In this document: positions 45,771 through 54,935 of the stretch, in pieces
Layout: every line of letters starts with the position of its first letter
Position numbering within the stretch: position 1 is the stretch's first letter
Assembly: GCF_013433315.1 (NCBI RefSeq)
Contig: NZ_WXVV01000002.1
Location: 186,001-250,000, forward strand
DNA length: 64,000 nt
DNA from: Pseudomonas crudilactis
Lineage (GTDB): Bacteria; Pseudomonadota; Gammaproteobacteria; Pseudomonadales; Pseudomonadaceae
Direction: 5' to 3'
Translations under genes and position numbers: made by a program
The notes under the pieces: generated by a model
The model's database searches: none
Seen by the model: only the letters and a program-made list of their open reading frames with translations
What the model was told of the DNA's origin: nothing

Positions 45771-46592
45771 GTGAAATTTCAACCGCTACTGGCCCTGGGC
45801 CTGACCATTCTGGCCGCCTCCACGCAAGCCTTTGCTGGCACGACGCTGGAGCGTATCGAGCAAAAGAAAGAACTGGTCGGTGTGCTGATGGAAAGCTATC
45901 CACCGTTCTCGTTTCTCAATGACCAGAACCAGCTCGATGGCTTCGACGTGGACGTCGCCAAGGCCGTGGCTGACAAGTTGGGCGTCAAGCTACGACTGGA
46001 AACGCCGTCCTGGGACGTCATTGCCGCCGGCCGCTGGAGCGGGCGCTACGACATCTGCATCTGCTCGATGACACCGAGCAAGGCCCGCGCCGAAGTGTTC
46101 GATTTCCCGGTCGAGTACTACGCGTCGCCGGCAGTGATCGTGGTCAACGCCAAGGATGAGCGGATCCACGACGCCAAGGATCTGAGTGGCAAAAAAGTCG
46201 GCCTCACCAGCGCTTCCAGTTACGAAAGCTATCTGAACAAGAACCTGGTCATTGAAGGCGCCGAAGACACGCAGCTGCAGTACCCGTTCGACGATGTGCA
46301 GATCGCGCCGTACGACACCGACAACGTCGCCTTCCAGGACTTGGGCCTGGGCGCCGGCGTGCGCCTGGATGCGATCCTCACCAACCTCGTCACCGCGCAG
46401 CCACGCCTGAACCAAGACAAACGCTTCAAACTGGCCGGTGCGCCGCTGTATTCGGAACCGAACTCGGTGGCCATCGAAAAGGGTGACGCGCAATGGGATG
46501 CCAAAGTGCGCGAGGTGTTCGCGCAACTGAAACAGGACGGCACCCTGAGCAAGCTGTCGCAAAAATGGATCGGCGCCGATATCAGCCAATGA
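45771..46592 (+). CDS. Amino-acid ABC transporter substrate-binding protein (family 3)
   Basis: A 273-residue periplasmic receptor starting at a GTG. Residues 1-22 are a signal peptide (QAFAG). GVLMESYPPFSFLNDQNQLDGFDVDVAKAVADKLG (about 37-71) and YDICICSMTPSKARAEVFDF are the family 3 amino-acid receptor hallmarks. The last codons overlap the permease start (ATGA). No ATPase gene is adjacent, so the transporter must borrow one or have it elsewhere. The divergent homocysteine methyltransferase suggests S-methylmethionine or a related amino acid as ligand. Confidence 0.92.
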   Translation: MKFQPLLALGLTILAASTQAFAGTTLERIEQKKELVGVLMESYPPFSFLNDQNQLDGFDVDVAKAVADKLGVKLRLETPSWDVIAAGRWSGRYDICICSMTPSKARAEVFDFPVEYYASPAVIVVNAKDERIHDAKDLSGKKVGLTSASSYESYLNKNLVIEGAEDTQLQYPFDDVQIAPYDTDNVAFQDLGLGAGVRLDAILTNLVTAQPRLNQDKRFKLAGAPLYSEPNSVAIEKGDAQWDAKVREVFAQLKQDGTLSKLSQKWIGADISQ

Positions 46593-47428
46593 CTTCTTTC
46601 CCGACACCGCCACAGCCACCACAACCGGTGGCTGAATCACGCCTGCAACGGCTGTTCGGTTTTCGTACGCGGCTGTATCTGACCTGGGCAGCGCTGTTCT
46701 GCCTGTTTGCCGGGTTCTTCCTGAGCTTCGACCTGAAGTTCTCGATCATCCTCGACAAGCTGCCCAATCTGGTCGGCCTGCACCTGGCGCCCAACGGTTT
46801 CTTGCAGGGTGCGGCGCTGACGCTTTTCCTCTGTGTGTGCTCGATTGTCGCCTCGTCCCTGCTGGGCTTCATCACGGCATTGGCACGCCTGTCGAAAAGC
46901 GCCGTGGCGTTCGGCATCGCCAGTTTTTACACCTCGTTCTTTCGCGGCACGCCACTGCTCATCCAGATCCTGCTGATCTACCTCGGCTTGCCGCAACTGG
47001 GCATCGTGCCTGGCGCCATCGTCGCGGGCATCATTGCCCTGTCGTTGAACTATGGCGCCTATCTCAGCGAAATCTTCCGCGCCGGCATCCTCGGGGTCGA
47101 CCATGGCCAGCGCGAAGCTTCGCTGGCCTTGGGGATGCGCGAGACCGTGATTTTCTGGCGCATCACCCTGCCGCAAGCCATGCGCACAATCATCCCGCCC
47201 ACCACCAACCAGTTCATCTCGATGCTCAAGGACTCGTCACTGATCTCGGTGATGGGCGTCTGGGAAGTGATGTTTCTCGCGCAGTCATACGGGCGCTCAA
47301 GCTACCGCTACATCGAAATGCTGACGACGGCGGCGATCATCTACTGGCTGATGTCGATCGGGCTGGAGTTGATTCAGGCGCGGATGGAGCGGCATTACGG
47401 CAAGGCTTACGTGCGTCGAGATCAGTGA
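46589..47428 (+). CDS. Amino-acid ABC transporter permease (HisM/GlnP type)
   Basis: A 279-residue inner-membrane permease with about six helices. FRGTPLLIQILLIYLGLPQ (about 117-135) and EIFRAGILGVDHGQREAS with the EAA loop (about 166-183) are typical of polar amino-acid permeases. I start it at the ATG that overlaps the receptor stop; the longer frame to 46493 lies inside that gene. It pairs with the receptor just upstream. Confidence 0.92.
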   Translation: MTSFPTPPQPPQPVAESRLQRLFGFRTRLYLTWAALFCLFAGFFLSFDLKFSIILDKLPNLVGLHLAPNGFLQGAALTLFLCVCSIVASSLLGFITALARLSKSAVAFGIASFYTSFFRGTPLLIQILLIYLGLPQLGIVPGAIVAGIIALSLNYGAYLSEIFRAGILGVDHGQREASLALGMRETVIFWRITLPQAMRTIIPPTTNQFISMLKDSSLISVMGVWEVMFLAQSYGRSSYRYIEMLTTAAIIYWLMSIGLELIQARMERHYGKAYVRRDQ

Positions 47429-47475
47429 TCTCATCACCTAAAAGACATCATTCTGTAAAAACCCTTCGCTATACA

Positions 47476-47506
47476 GGACGGCCCGCTTATAACAAAAAGG
47501 CCGTCC
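47476..47506 (+). promoter_or_regulatory. Hairpin just before the first autotransporter start
   Basis: GGACGGCC (47476-47483) and GGCCGTCC (47499-47506) form a perfect 8-base stem with a 15-base loop containing AAAAA and ends 4 bases before the ATG. It covers the ribosome-binding zone, where no other clear AGGAGG-like site is present. Confidence 0.55.
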
Positions 47507-47510
47507 GACC

Positions 47511-50468
47511 ATGCCGTTTCCGCCCCAGCGTCTGTCCCTCGCCATTGCCCTGTTGATCGCTGCTACATCTGCAAACGCTAAAACCGTGCAGATCGACACC
47601 GCCACCACGGCAGCACAAACGCTCGGTGGCAGCGACACGTTGACGATTTCGGCGCCGGGCAGCATCACCAACAGCGGCAAGGCCGTGAGCCTGAAAGACA
47701 AGACCAGCGGTGCCGGTGTGGTGATCGACAACGCCGGCAAAATCGTTTCCAGCGGTGGCCGGGCCATCGACAGCAGTGGCGACCTGACCCAGCCGCGCAA
47801 CTACACAATCTATAACCGCAGCGGCGGGCAGATTCTCGGCGCCAACGATGCTTTGCGCATCGACAGCAACTTCGTCAGCGGCAGCCTGTTGATCGACAAC
47901 AGCGGCGTGATTCGCTCCACCACCGGCCAGGGACTGGACCTCGATGCGCTGCGCAGCGACGGGGTGAAAACCACCATCATCAACCGTGCCGGCGGGCTGA
48001 TTCGCGGCGACGCCAGCGATGGCATGAAGACCGGTGCCAACGCGATCATCACCAACTACGGCGAGATCTCCACCGGCGATTCGCACAATGCCGACGAGAA
48101 GTTCGACGGCATCGACATCGATTCCGCAAGCGGTGTCAGCGTGACCAACTATGGAGTGATTTCCGGCGGCCGGCATGGCATCACTACCGACCTTGGCGCG
48201 ACGCTGCTCAACTACGGGCAGGTCACCGGCCGCAATGGTTCCGGGTTCGGTTCCGACGGCGACGGCACGGTGATCAACCACGGCACCATCACTGGCGCTT
48301 ACTCAGGCTTGCAAGCGAACGGTGATGGCGATGGCGTGGACATCGACAAGATCGCCCACATCGAAAACTACGGGACCACTCAGGGCATCGGTGCGGGCGG
48401 TGTGGACAAGGGCGGTTTCGCTAACGGCAGCGAAGGTATTGCCCTTGGTGGTGGCTACATTCTCAACGCCAGCAACGCATTGATCAGCGGTGCCGACAGC
48501 GCCATTCTGGTTGACGATGGCAGTGGCGGCTCGGGACTGGCGGCGACCACTCTGGAGAACTTCGGCACCATTCAAGGCCTCAACGGTTTCGGCGTGAAGC
48601 TCGTCGGCGAGTTCGCCGACAGCGTCATCAACGGCGGCACGATCAGTGGCAGCAATGGCTTGGCGCTGGATCTGGGTGGCGGCAACGACAGCCTGACCTT
48701 GCGCAACGGCAGTCGCTTTGTCGGCGTGGTCGACGGCGGCAGCGGTTATGACCGGGTGGTGATGGATGACGCTGCGGGTGGCAGCTTCGGCGCCAGTCGA
48801 AACTTCGAATGGCTGGAGGTCAAGCAAGGTGCCTGGACGCTGACCGGCCATGACGATTTCAGTGATGGCGGCGCTGTGCGCAACGGCGCGACACTGCTCA
48901 ACCAAGGCAACATCGCCGGTAACTTGAGCGTCGACGCTGGTGGTGTGTATGCCGGCGGCGGTTCGGTGGGCAATCTCAACGTCAACGGCACGTTGCGCAC
49001 GGACACCGCACTCGGGCGCGCCACAATCGTTCACGACTTGAACATGGGCAGCGCCGCCACCCTCGCCTATGGCGTCAATGCCGATGGCAGCAGCGCGCCG
49101 GTACAGGTCGGCGGCATCGCCAATCTCAACGGCGCAACCCTCGCGGTGAATCCCGGCAGCGGCACGTATCCGTGGCAGAGCCACTACACCGTGCTGCAAG
49201 CGGCACAGGTCAACGGCATCTTCGGCAAGGTCAGCAGCGACTATGCGTTCCTGACGCCGACCCTTGCCTACACGCCGACTCAGGTCGACCTGACCTACAC
49301 CCGCAATGACGTGGCGTTCAATGAGTTCGCCATGACCGGCAACGGCAGCAACGCCGCTAACAGCCTGGTCTCGATCGGTAAAAACAACGCGCTGTACAAC
49401 GCCCTGCTCAATACCAGCCAAAGCAGCGCCGGCGCGGCGATCGAACAACTGGCCGGCGCCAGCAACGCCAACCTGACCAGCGCCACACTCGGCGCCAGCA
49501 GTCAGGTCGGCAGCAGCATGCTTTCGGCGATGCAGAAAATGGGCGGCAGCCTGGGTTTGATGGTCGGTCTCGATCAACGCGACACCCCCGTGCTGGCAGC
49601 CAATGGCGTGCCGTCCGAAGCGCGCAATCTGAATGATCCGAACGCGCGCGGCCGCCTCTGGCTGCAAGGCATTGGCGGCTACGGCAAACTCGATGGTGAA
49701 CACGGCAGCAGCGGTCTGGAGCAACGCACCAAGGGCAGCGTGCTGGGCGCCGACTGGACACTGAGTCCGGCGTGGCGCCTGGGCGTACTGGGCGGCTATT
49801 CGAAAACCGATCTGGACGCGACCGGCGTCGACGGCAACGTCGAGAGCTGGCACGCCGGCGTCTACGCGTTACATCAAAACGGCCCGATCTCGCTGCGTCT
49901 CGGCGCGGCGTACAGCGGCCATCAGGGCGAAAGCAAACGCACCATCGCCTTCAATGGTTTCAGCGACCGCCCGAAAGGCGACTACGACGCCAACAGTCAG
50001 CAAGCCTTCGCCGAACTCGGCTACGCCATGGGCAGCGGCCGCCTCAGCGCCGAACCGTTCGCCAGCCTCGGTTATCAGCGTTACCACCGCGATAGCTATC
50101 AGGAAAAAGGTGGCGCCGCCGCGCTGCAAGTCGACAGCCAGACCCAGGACAACTTCAGCAGTACCTTCGGCCTGCGCCTGGCGCACCTGAGCAGCCTCGA
50201 CAATGGCATGAGCGTGACTCCGCGCATGGCCGCTGGCTGGAAACACACTTACGGCGATGTCGGCAGCTCGACCCGTCAGGCGTTTGTGACCGGCGGCACG
50301 GCGTTCAGTGTCGATGGCAGCTCGCTGGATCGCGACAGTCTGGTGTTGGAGGCCGGGCTGGATGTAGGGATCTCGGCGCGGCACACATTGGGTGTGGGAT
50401 ACAGCGGTGAGATCGGCAGCAACAGTCGCAATCACGGCTTGATCGGGCAGTGGCAGATGAGTTTTTGA
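47511..50468 (+). CDS. Autotransporter (type V secretion) with beta-helix passenger, 985 residues
   Basis: A 985-residue protein. Residues 1-23 form a signal peptide (ATSANAK). The passenger (about 24-620) is made of short Gly/Asn-rich repeats (ITNSGK, ITNYGEIST, VTNYGVISGG, LENFGTIQG) typical of a right-handed beta-helix. From about 700 the C-terminal barrel ends in an aromatic residue (QWQMSF), as required for outer-membrane insertion. The passenger stays on or is released at the cell surface; function unknown. A hairpin covers its ribosome site. A second autotransporter gene with a closely similar barrel follows. Confidence 0.93.
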   Translation: MPFPPQRLSLAIALLIAATSANAKTVQIDTATTAAQTLGGSDTLTISAPGSITNSGKAVSLKDKTSGAGVVIDNAGKIVSSGGRAIDSSGDLTQPRNYTIYNRSGGQILGANDALRIDSNFVSGSLLIDNSGVIRSTTGQGLDLDALRSDGVKTTIINRAGGLIRGDASDGMKTGANAIITNYGEISTGDSHNADEKFDGIDIDSASGVSVTNYGVISGGRHGITTDLGATLLNYGQVTGRNGSGFGSDGDGTVINHGTITGAYSGLQANGDGDGVDIDKIAHIENYGTTQGIGAGGVDKGGFANGSEGIALGGGYILNASNALISGADSAILVDDGSGGSGLAATTLENFGTIQGLNGFGVKLVGEFADSVINGGTISGSNGLALDLGGGNDSLTLRNGSRFVGVVDGGSGYDRVVMDDAAGGSFGASRNFEWLEVKQGAWTLTGHDDFSDGGAVRNGATLLNQGNIAGNLSVDAGGVYAGGGSVGNLNVNGTLRTDTALGRATIVHDLNMGSAATLAYGVNADGSSAPVQVGGIANLNGATLAVNPGSGTYPWQSHYTVLQAAQVNGIFGKVSSDYAFLTPTLAYTPTQVDLTYTRNDVAFNEFAMTGNGSNAANSLVSIGKNNALYNALLNTSQSSAGAAIEQLAGASNANLTSATLGASSQVGSSMLSAMQKMGGSLGLMVGLDQRDTPVLAANGVPSEARNLNDPNARGRLWLQGIGGYGKLDGEHGSSGLEQRTKGSVLGADWTLSPAWRLGVLGGYSKTDLDATGVDGNVESWHAGVYALHQNGPISLRLGAAYSGHQGESKRTIAFNGFSDRPKGDYDANSQQAFAELGYAMGSGRLSAEPFASLGYQRYHRDSYQEKGGAAALQVDSQTQDNFSSTFGLRLAHLSSLDNGMSVTPRMAAGWKHTYGDVGSSTRQAFVTGGTAFSVDGSSLDRDSLVLEAGLDVGISARHTLGVGYSGEIGSNSRNHGLIGQWQMSF

Positions 50469-50667
50469 GGGTTGAACAGCCGGCGGGGTCTTGATTGGCT
50501 GTAGGAAAAGGGAACGCTGCAGCCGAGTAAAAGGCTTGGTTGCGGGTCTGAGGGTCATTTTCTACAAAACGATGCGATGTCGCCTGCAAGCCTGCGGGAA
50601 GCAGCCGACATCGGATTTTTCGGGGCATCAATAGAGTTGGGTCTCTTATTAAAAGAGATCCTACTGA

Positions 50668-52917
50668 ATGTCTGTACAACACAAATTCGCACCAAAATAC
50701 TTGGCTCTAGCCGTTGCGCTGGCACTTGGCGGCTTACAGCTTGCCAACGCTCAGCAGCAGCCTGACGTAGCCGAGTCACTCCCCGACATAAACGTGCCGG
50801 AGCTGCCAGAAATCGGGTCATATCAGGAGGCTCTCGAAAGGATTCAGCGTTTCATTGGCGATAAAAACACTGTGCCCATCGTGCTCAATACACCCGAAAG
50901 TATTTTCCAAGGTGCAGCACTCAACGATTTGATCGTTCTCAATGACGGCGCCACCGTCAGCGGACGGTTAGATGGCGGCGAGGGGAAAAACGTATTGGTA
51001 GTGAATGCCTCTAACGGCGGCACGCTAAAAGACACCCGTAATCTCAATGGATTGTATCTCGTCCAGGGAGACTGGACGCTCAGCAGCAAGGGAGACTTCA
51101 AGGAAGGTGTGCTGGTAGAGCCCAGCGGTACGCTGACAAACCTGGGCGCCATCGAGGGAGGTGCGATTAGCGCCGGCAAGCTTTTCAACAAGGGAAGTAT
51201 CAAGGGCAACGTACAAGTAGAGAAAGGCGGCAGTTTTGCGGGCAAGGGTACGGTAGGAAATCTGCACGTGAATGGCCTGCTCACGGTCAATGAGTTGCAC
51301 GGCAGTCCGAGGGTGAAAGGCAACCTGAGCTTTTCCCCAAACGCCGAACTGGCTTATGAAGTCAGTCCCGTCGGCAGTCAGACGATCAAGGTCGATGGTG
51401 CAGCCAAGCTTGACGATGCCACCCTGAGAATTGTCGCTACTCCGGGGGAGTACCCATCAAGTCGCCAGTACAAAATCATCGAAGCTGGCAGCGTAGAAGG
51501 TAAATTCGGCGCAATTGTGAACGACCTCGCCTTCATGACAGCCACACCGCAATACAACAAAAAGTCCGTCGGGCTGACTTACGCCCGTAACGGTGAGTCG
51601 CTTTCGAGCGCTGCCACGACAAACAACGCTCGTGGAGTTGCCGAAAGCATTGTCGATCCAACAGCACCTGCGCCATCAGCGACGCCAACGCCATTGACGG
51701 CGTCTGCACCAGCTCCAATTTCTGTTCCTGTTCCTGTTCCTGTTCCTGTTCCTGTTCCGACTTCAGCGCCGACTCCCATTGCAGAGTCCGTCCCATCGCC
51801 AATGCCGGACGAACCTCTTACTGCGCAAGTCAACGAGTCCGCCGAACAGCCCGCACCTGCGCCAATAAAACCTGCAAACGCAGCAGTCGCCGCACTTCTG
51901 ACCAGCGACAAAACCACCGCACCGGTCGCCCTCGAACAACTCGCCGCCGGCAGCAACGCCAACCTCGCCAAAGCCACGTTGAGCAGCATCACTCCCGTAA
52001 GCGCGAGCATGCTCTCGGCGATGCAGCAACTGAATAGCCGTTACGGCTCTGCCTACAGCTCAGGCAACTCACCGCGTCAGGCCGCCGGCGCTGCCGATTC
52101 AGGGCGCGTGTGGATTCAGGCGCTTGGCCATGGCGGCAAGGTCGATCGCGACTTCGACAGCACCCTGAAACACGCCACCCAGGGTCTGGTCATGGGCGCC
52201 GACTGGCGGCTCGGTGAGCAATGGCATATCGGCCTGATCGGCGGTAAATCGCAGACCAGACTGGACGCTCGGCAATACGATGGCGACCTCGACAGCTGGC
52301 ACCTCGGTGCCTACGCCGTGCGTCAGGACGGACCATTCTCATTGCGTCTCGGGGCGACCTACGCCAGTCATGACGGCGCCAGCAAACGTCGCGTGGCCTT
52401 CAACGGCTTCAGCGATCGCCTCAAGGGCAACTATGACGCCAACACCCAACAAGCCTTTGCCGAACTGGCGGTCAACATTGGCCGGCACAACGCGACGCTC
52501 GAACCGTTTGCCAGCGTCGGCTATCAGCGCTATCAACGCGACAGCTACCGTGAAAACGGTGGGGATGCGGCGCTGAAAGTCTTCGGACAAACCCGCGACA
52601 ACCTCAGCAGCACCTTCGGCCTGCGCACGGCAAAAATCAATCGGCTGGATAACGGCATGACGTTGACGCCGCGCTTCAGTGCCGGCTGGAAACACACCTT
52701 TGGCGAGATCGAAAGCGACACCCGCCAGCAACTGGTCAAGGGTGGCAAGCGGTTTGAGGTTGCCGGTGCCGCGCTGGATCGCAACAGCCTGGCCTTGGAT
52801 GCAGGCATTGATCTCGGGCTGTCTGCCAATCACACGGTCGGTGTTGGTCTCACCGGTGAGATGGCCACTGACAGCCGCACTCACGGCGTGATGGGCCAAT
52901 GGCGCATGGCGTTCTGA
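50668..52917 (+). CDS. Autotransporter with short passenger and Pro-Val linker, 749 residues
   Basis: A 749-residue protein. Residues 1-28 form a signal peptide (LANAQ). The passenger (about 29-320) is short and beta-rich, with one GSFAGKGTVGNLHVNG repeat also seen in the first autotransporter. A Pro/Val linker (about 335-375) is encoded by a six-fold CTGTTC repeat. The barrel (about 480-749) ends GQWRMAF and is strongly similar to that of the upstream gene (SKR-VAFNGFSDR, GYQRY-RDSY, LSSTFGLR). The two thus arose by duplication with divergent passengers. Confidence 0.92.
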   Translation: MSVQHKFAPKYLALAVALALGGLQLANAQQQPDVAESLPDINVPELPEIGSYQEALERIQRFIGDKNTVPIVLNTPESIFQGAALNDLIVLNDGATVSGRLDGGEGKNVLVVNASNGGTLKDTRNLNGLYLVQGDWTLSSKGDFKEGVLVEPSGTLTNLGAIEGGAISAGKLFNKGSIKGNVQVEKGGSFAGKGTVGNLHVNGLLTVNELHGSPRVKGNLSFSPNAELAYEVSPVGSQTIKVDGAAKLDDATLRIVATPGEYPSSRQYKIIEAGSVEGKFGAIVNDLAFMTATPQYNKKSVGLTYARNGESLSSAATTNNARGVAESIVDPTAPAPSATPTPLTASAPAPISVPVPVPVPVPVPTSAPTPIAESVPSPMPDEPLTAQVNESAEQPAPAPIKPANAAVAALLTSDKTTAPVALEQLAAGSNANLAKATLSSITPVSASMLSAMQQLNSRYGSAYSSGNSPRQAAGAADSGRVWIQALGHGGKVDRDFDSTLKHATQGLVMGADWRLGEQWHIGLIGGKSQTRLDARQYDGDLDSWHLGAYAVRQDGPFSLRLGATYASHDGASKRRVAFNGFSDRLKGNYDANTQQAFAELAVNIGRHNATLEPFASVGYQRYQRDSYRENGGDAALKVFGQTRDNLSSTFGLRTAKINRLDNGMTLTPRFSAGWKHTFGEIESDTRQQLVKGGKRFEVAGAALDRNSLALDAGIDLGLSANHTVGVGLTGEMATDSRTHGVMGQWRMAF
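51722..51757 (+). repeat. Six tandem CTGTTC hexamers inside the second autotransporter
   Basis: Six perfect copies, encoding alternating Pro and Val. Being a 6-base unit, copy-number change alters linker length but not frame. Confidence 0.9.
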
Positions 52918-52936
52918 TGGATTGAACATCGTCACT

Positions 52937-53022
52937 GCGGGAACGAGCCTGCTCGCGAATGCGATCTGTCAGTTGAATAAATATCGACTGACACTCCTCT
53001 TCGCGAGCAGGCTCGCTCCCAC
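52937..53022. repeat. REP doublet after the second autotransporter
   Basis: Arms GCGGGAACGAGCCTGCTCGCGAA and TTCGCGAGCAGGCTCGCTCC+CAC, with two mismatches, around a 40-base loop. First family. Confidence 0.88.
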
Positions 53023-53056
53023 ATAGGCCTCATGTGATGCACACAAACTCCACATG

Positions 53057-53082
53057 AAAAAAAAGGGGAGCACATGCCCCCC
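53057..53082 (-). terminator. Rho-independent terminator after pycB
   Basis: On the minus strand: GGGGGCATGTGCTCCCC followed by eight T's. It lies 34 bases beyond the stop of the pyruvate carboxylase gene. Confidence 0.8.
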
Positions 53083-53115
53083 CGAGGTTTAAAGCGTTGA
53101 ATCGCGGCGGTTATC

Positions 53116-54924
53116 TCAGCCTTCGATCTCGATCAGAATTTCGCCCGGGTTGACCCGATCCCCCTTGGCCACATGAATCGCGTTGACCTTGCCGGCAATC
53201 GCTGCCTGGACTTCGGTTTCCATCTTCATTGCTTCGGTGATCAGCACAGCCTGGCCGGCCTTGACGGTGTCGCCCTCCTTGACCAGCACATCGACGATGT
53301 TGCCCGGCATGGTGGTGCTGACGTGGCCCGGTGCCGAGGCTTGCTTGCGTTTGCTGCTGCCACCGCTGACGAATTCATTGAGCGGTTCGAACACCACTTC
53401 TTCCGGCATGCCGTCGATGGACAGGTAGAAGTGACGCTTGCCTTCAGCCTTGACGCCGACACCGGTGATGTCGACGCGGTAGGTTTCACCGTGCACATCG
53501 ATGACGAACTCGGTCGGTACGCCTTCGCCGCCCGCTTTTGTCACTCCGCCAGCTTCAGGAATCGGCAGCAGCACTTCAGGGGTCAGGGCACCGGCGGCAC
53601 GCTCTTCGAGGAACTTGCGACCGATGTCCGGGAACATGGCGAAGGTCAGTACGTCTTCTTCGGACTTGGCCAGTGCGCCAATGTCGGCACGCAGCTTGGT
53701 CATTTCCGGCTTGAGCAGGTCGGCCGGACGTACATCGATAACTTCTTCACTGCCGATCGCCTGACGACGCAGTTTCTCGTTGACCACGCCCGGCGCCTTG
53801 CCGTAGCCGCCTTGCAGGTAGAGCTTCACTTCGTTGGTGATGGTCTTGTAGCGCTCGCCGGCCAGCACGTTGAAGAACGCCTGAGTGCCGACGATCTGCG
53901 AAGTCGGGGTCACCAGCGGCGGGAAGCCGAGGTCTTCACGTACACGCGGGATTTCCGCCAGCACTTCGGCCATGCGGTTCAGCGCGCCCTGCTCTTTCAA
54001 CTGGTTGGCGAGGTTGGAGATCATCCCGCCCGGCACCTGGTTGACTTGCACACGGGTGTCGACGGCAGTGAATTCGCTTTCGAACTGGTGGTACTTCTTG
54101 CGCACGGCGTAGAAGTACAAGCCGATCTCTTGCAGCAGCTCAAGGTTCAGACCGGTGTCGTACTCGGTGCCCTTGAGCGCCGCGACCATCGACTCGGTGC
54201 CCGGGTGGCTGGTGCCCGACGCGAAGCTGGAGATCGCGGTGTCGATGTGATCGGCACCGTTTTCGATTGCCTTGAGCTGGCACATGGTCGCCAGACCGGC
54301 AGTATCGTGCGAGTGGATAAACACTGGCAGCGACTGCTCGGCTTTCAGTGCGCGAACCAGTTCACCGGTGGCGTACGGGGTCAGCAGACCGGCCATGTCC
54401 TTGATCGCCACCGAGTCGCAACCCATGGCTTCCATTTGCTTGGCTTGTGCCACAAACGCATCGATGGTGTGCACCGGGCTGGTGGTGTAAGCGATAGTGC
54501 CCTGGGCATGTTTGCCGGCGGCTTTCACTGCTTCGATGGCCACGCGCAGGTTACGCACGTCGTTCATCGCGTCGAAGATGCGGAACACGTCGATGCCGTT
54601 GACCGCAGCTTTGGCGACGAAGGCTTTGACCACGTCGTCGCTGTAATGGCGGTAGCCCAGCAGGTTCTGGCCGCGCAGGAGCATTTGCAGACGCGTGTTA
54701 GGCAGTGCCGCGCGCAGTTGGCGCAGACGCTCCCACGGGTCTTCTTTCAGGAAGCGTACGCAGGCGTCGAACGTCGCGCCGCCCCAGCACTCCAGCGACC
54801 AATAGCCGACTTTGTCGAGCTTGTCGCAGATCGGCAGCATGTCTTCGGTGCGCATGCGGGTGGCGAGCAGCGATTGGTGAGCGTCGCGCAGGATGGTGTC
54901 AGTGACAAAGATCTTCTTGGACAT
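53116..54924 (-). CDS. pycB: Pyruvate carboxylase subunit B / oxaloacetate decarboxylase alpha type
   Basis: A 602-residue protein. The N-terminal aldolase-like carboxyltransferase (about 5-300) has DTILRDAHQSLLATRM (about 8-23) and SHDTAGLA; the C-terminal biotinyl domain has EAMKMET (Lys is biotinylated) and KGDRVNPGEILIEIE at the end. With the biotin carboxylase upstream it makes oxaloacetate from pyruvate and bicarbonate, filling the TCA cycle. Annotated elsewhere as oadA; the absence of OadB/OadG neighbours and the PycA partner point to pyruvate carboxylase. The ATG at 54924 is preferred over 54939. Confidence 0.93.
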   Translation of the reverse strand: MSKKIFVTDTILRDAHQSLLATRMRTEDMLPICDKLDKVGYWSLECWGGATFDACVRFLKEDPWERLRQLRAALPNTRLQMLLRGQNLLGYRHYSDDVVKAFVAKAAVNGIDVFRIFDAMNDVRNLRVAIEAVKAAGKHAQGTIAYTTSPVHTIDAFVAQAKQMEAMGCDSVAIKDMAGLLTPYATGELVRALKAEQSLPVFIHSHDTAGLATMCQLKAIENGADHIDTAISSFASGTSHPGTESMVAALKGTEYDTGLNLELLQEIGLYFYAVRKKYHQFESEFTAVDTRVQVNQVPGGMISNLANQLKEQGALNRMAEVLAEIPRVREDLGFPPLVTPTSQIVGTQAFFNVLAGERYKTITNEVKLYLQGGYGKAPGVVNEKLRRQAIGSEEVIDVRPADLLKPEMTKLRADIGALAKSEEDVLTFAMFPDIGRKFLEERAAGALTPEVLLPIPEAGGVTKAGGEGVPTEFVIDVHGETYRVDITGVGVKAEGKRHFYLSIDGMPEEVVFEPLNEFVSGGSSKRKQASAPGHVSTTMPGNIVDVLVKEGDTVKAGQAVLITEAMKMETEVQAAIAGKVNAIHVAKGDRVNPGEILIEIEG

Positions 54925-54935
54925 TGTTGTATTCC

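Noticed and set aside
51722..51757. Phase-variable on/off switch by repeat slippage
   Set aside because: The unit is six bases, so gain or loss keeps the reading frame; only length variation is possible.
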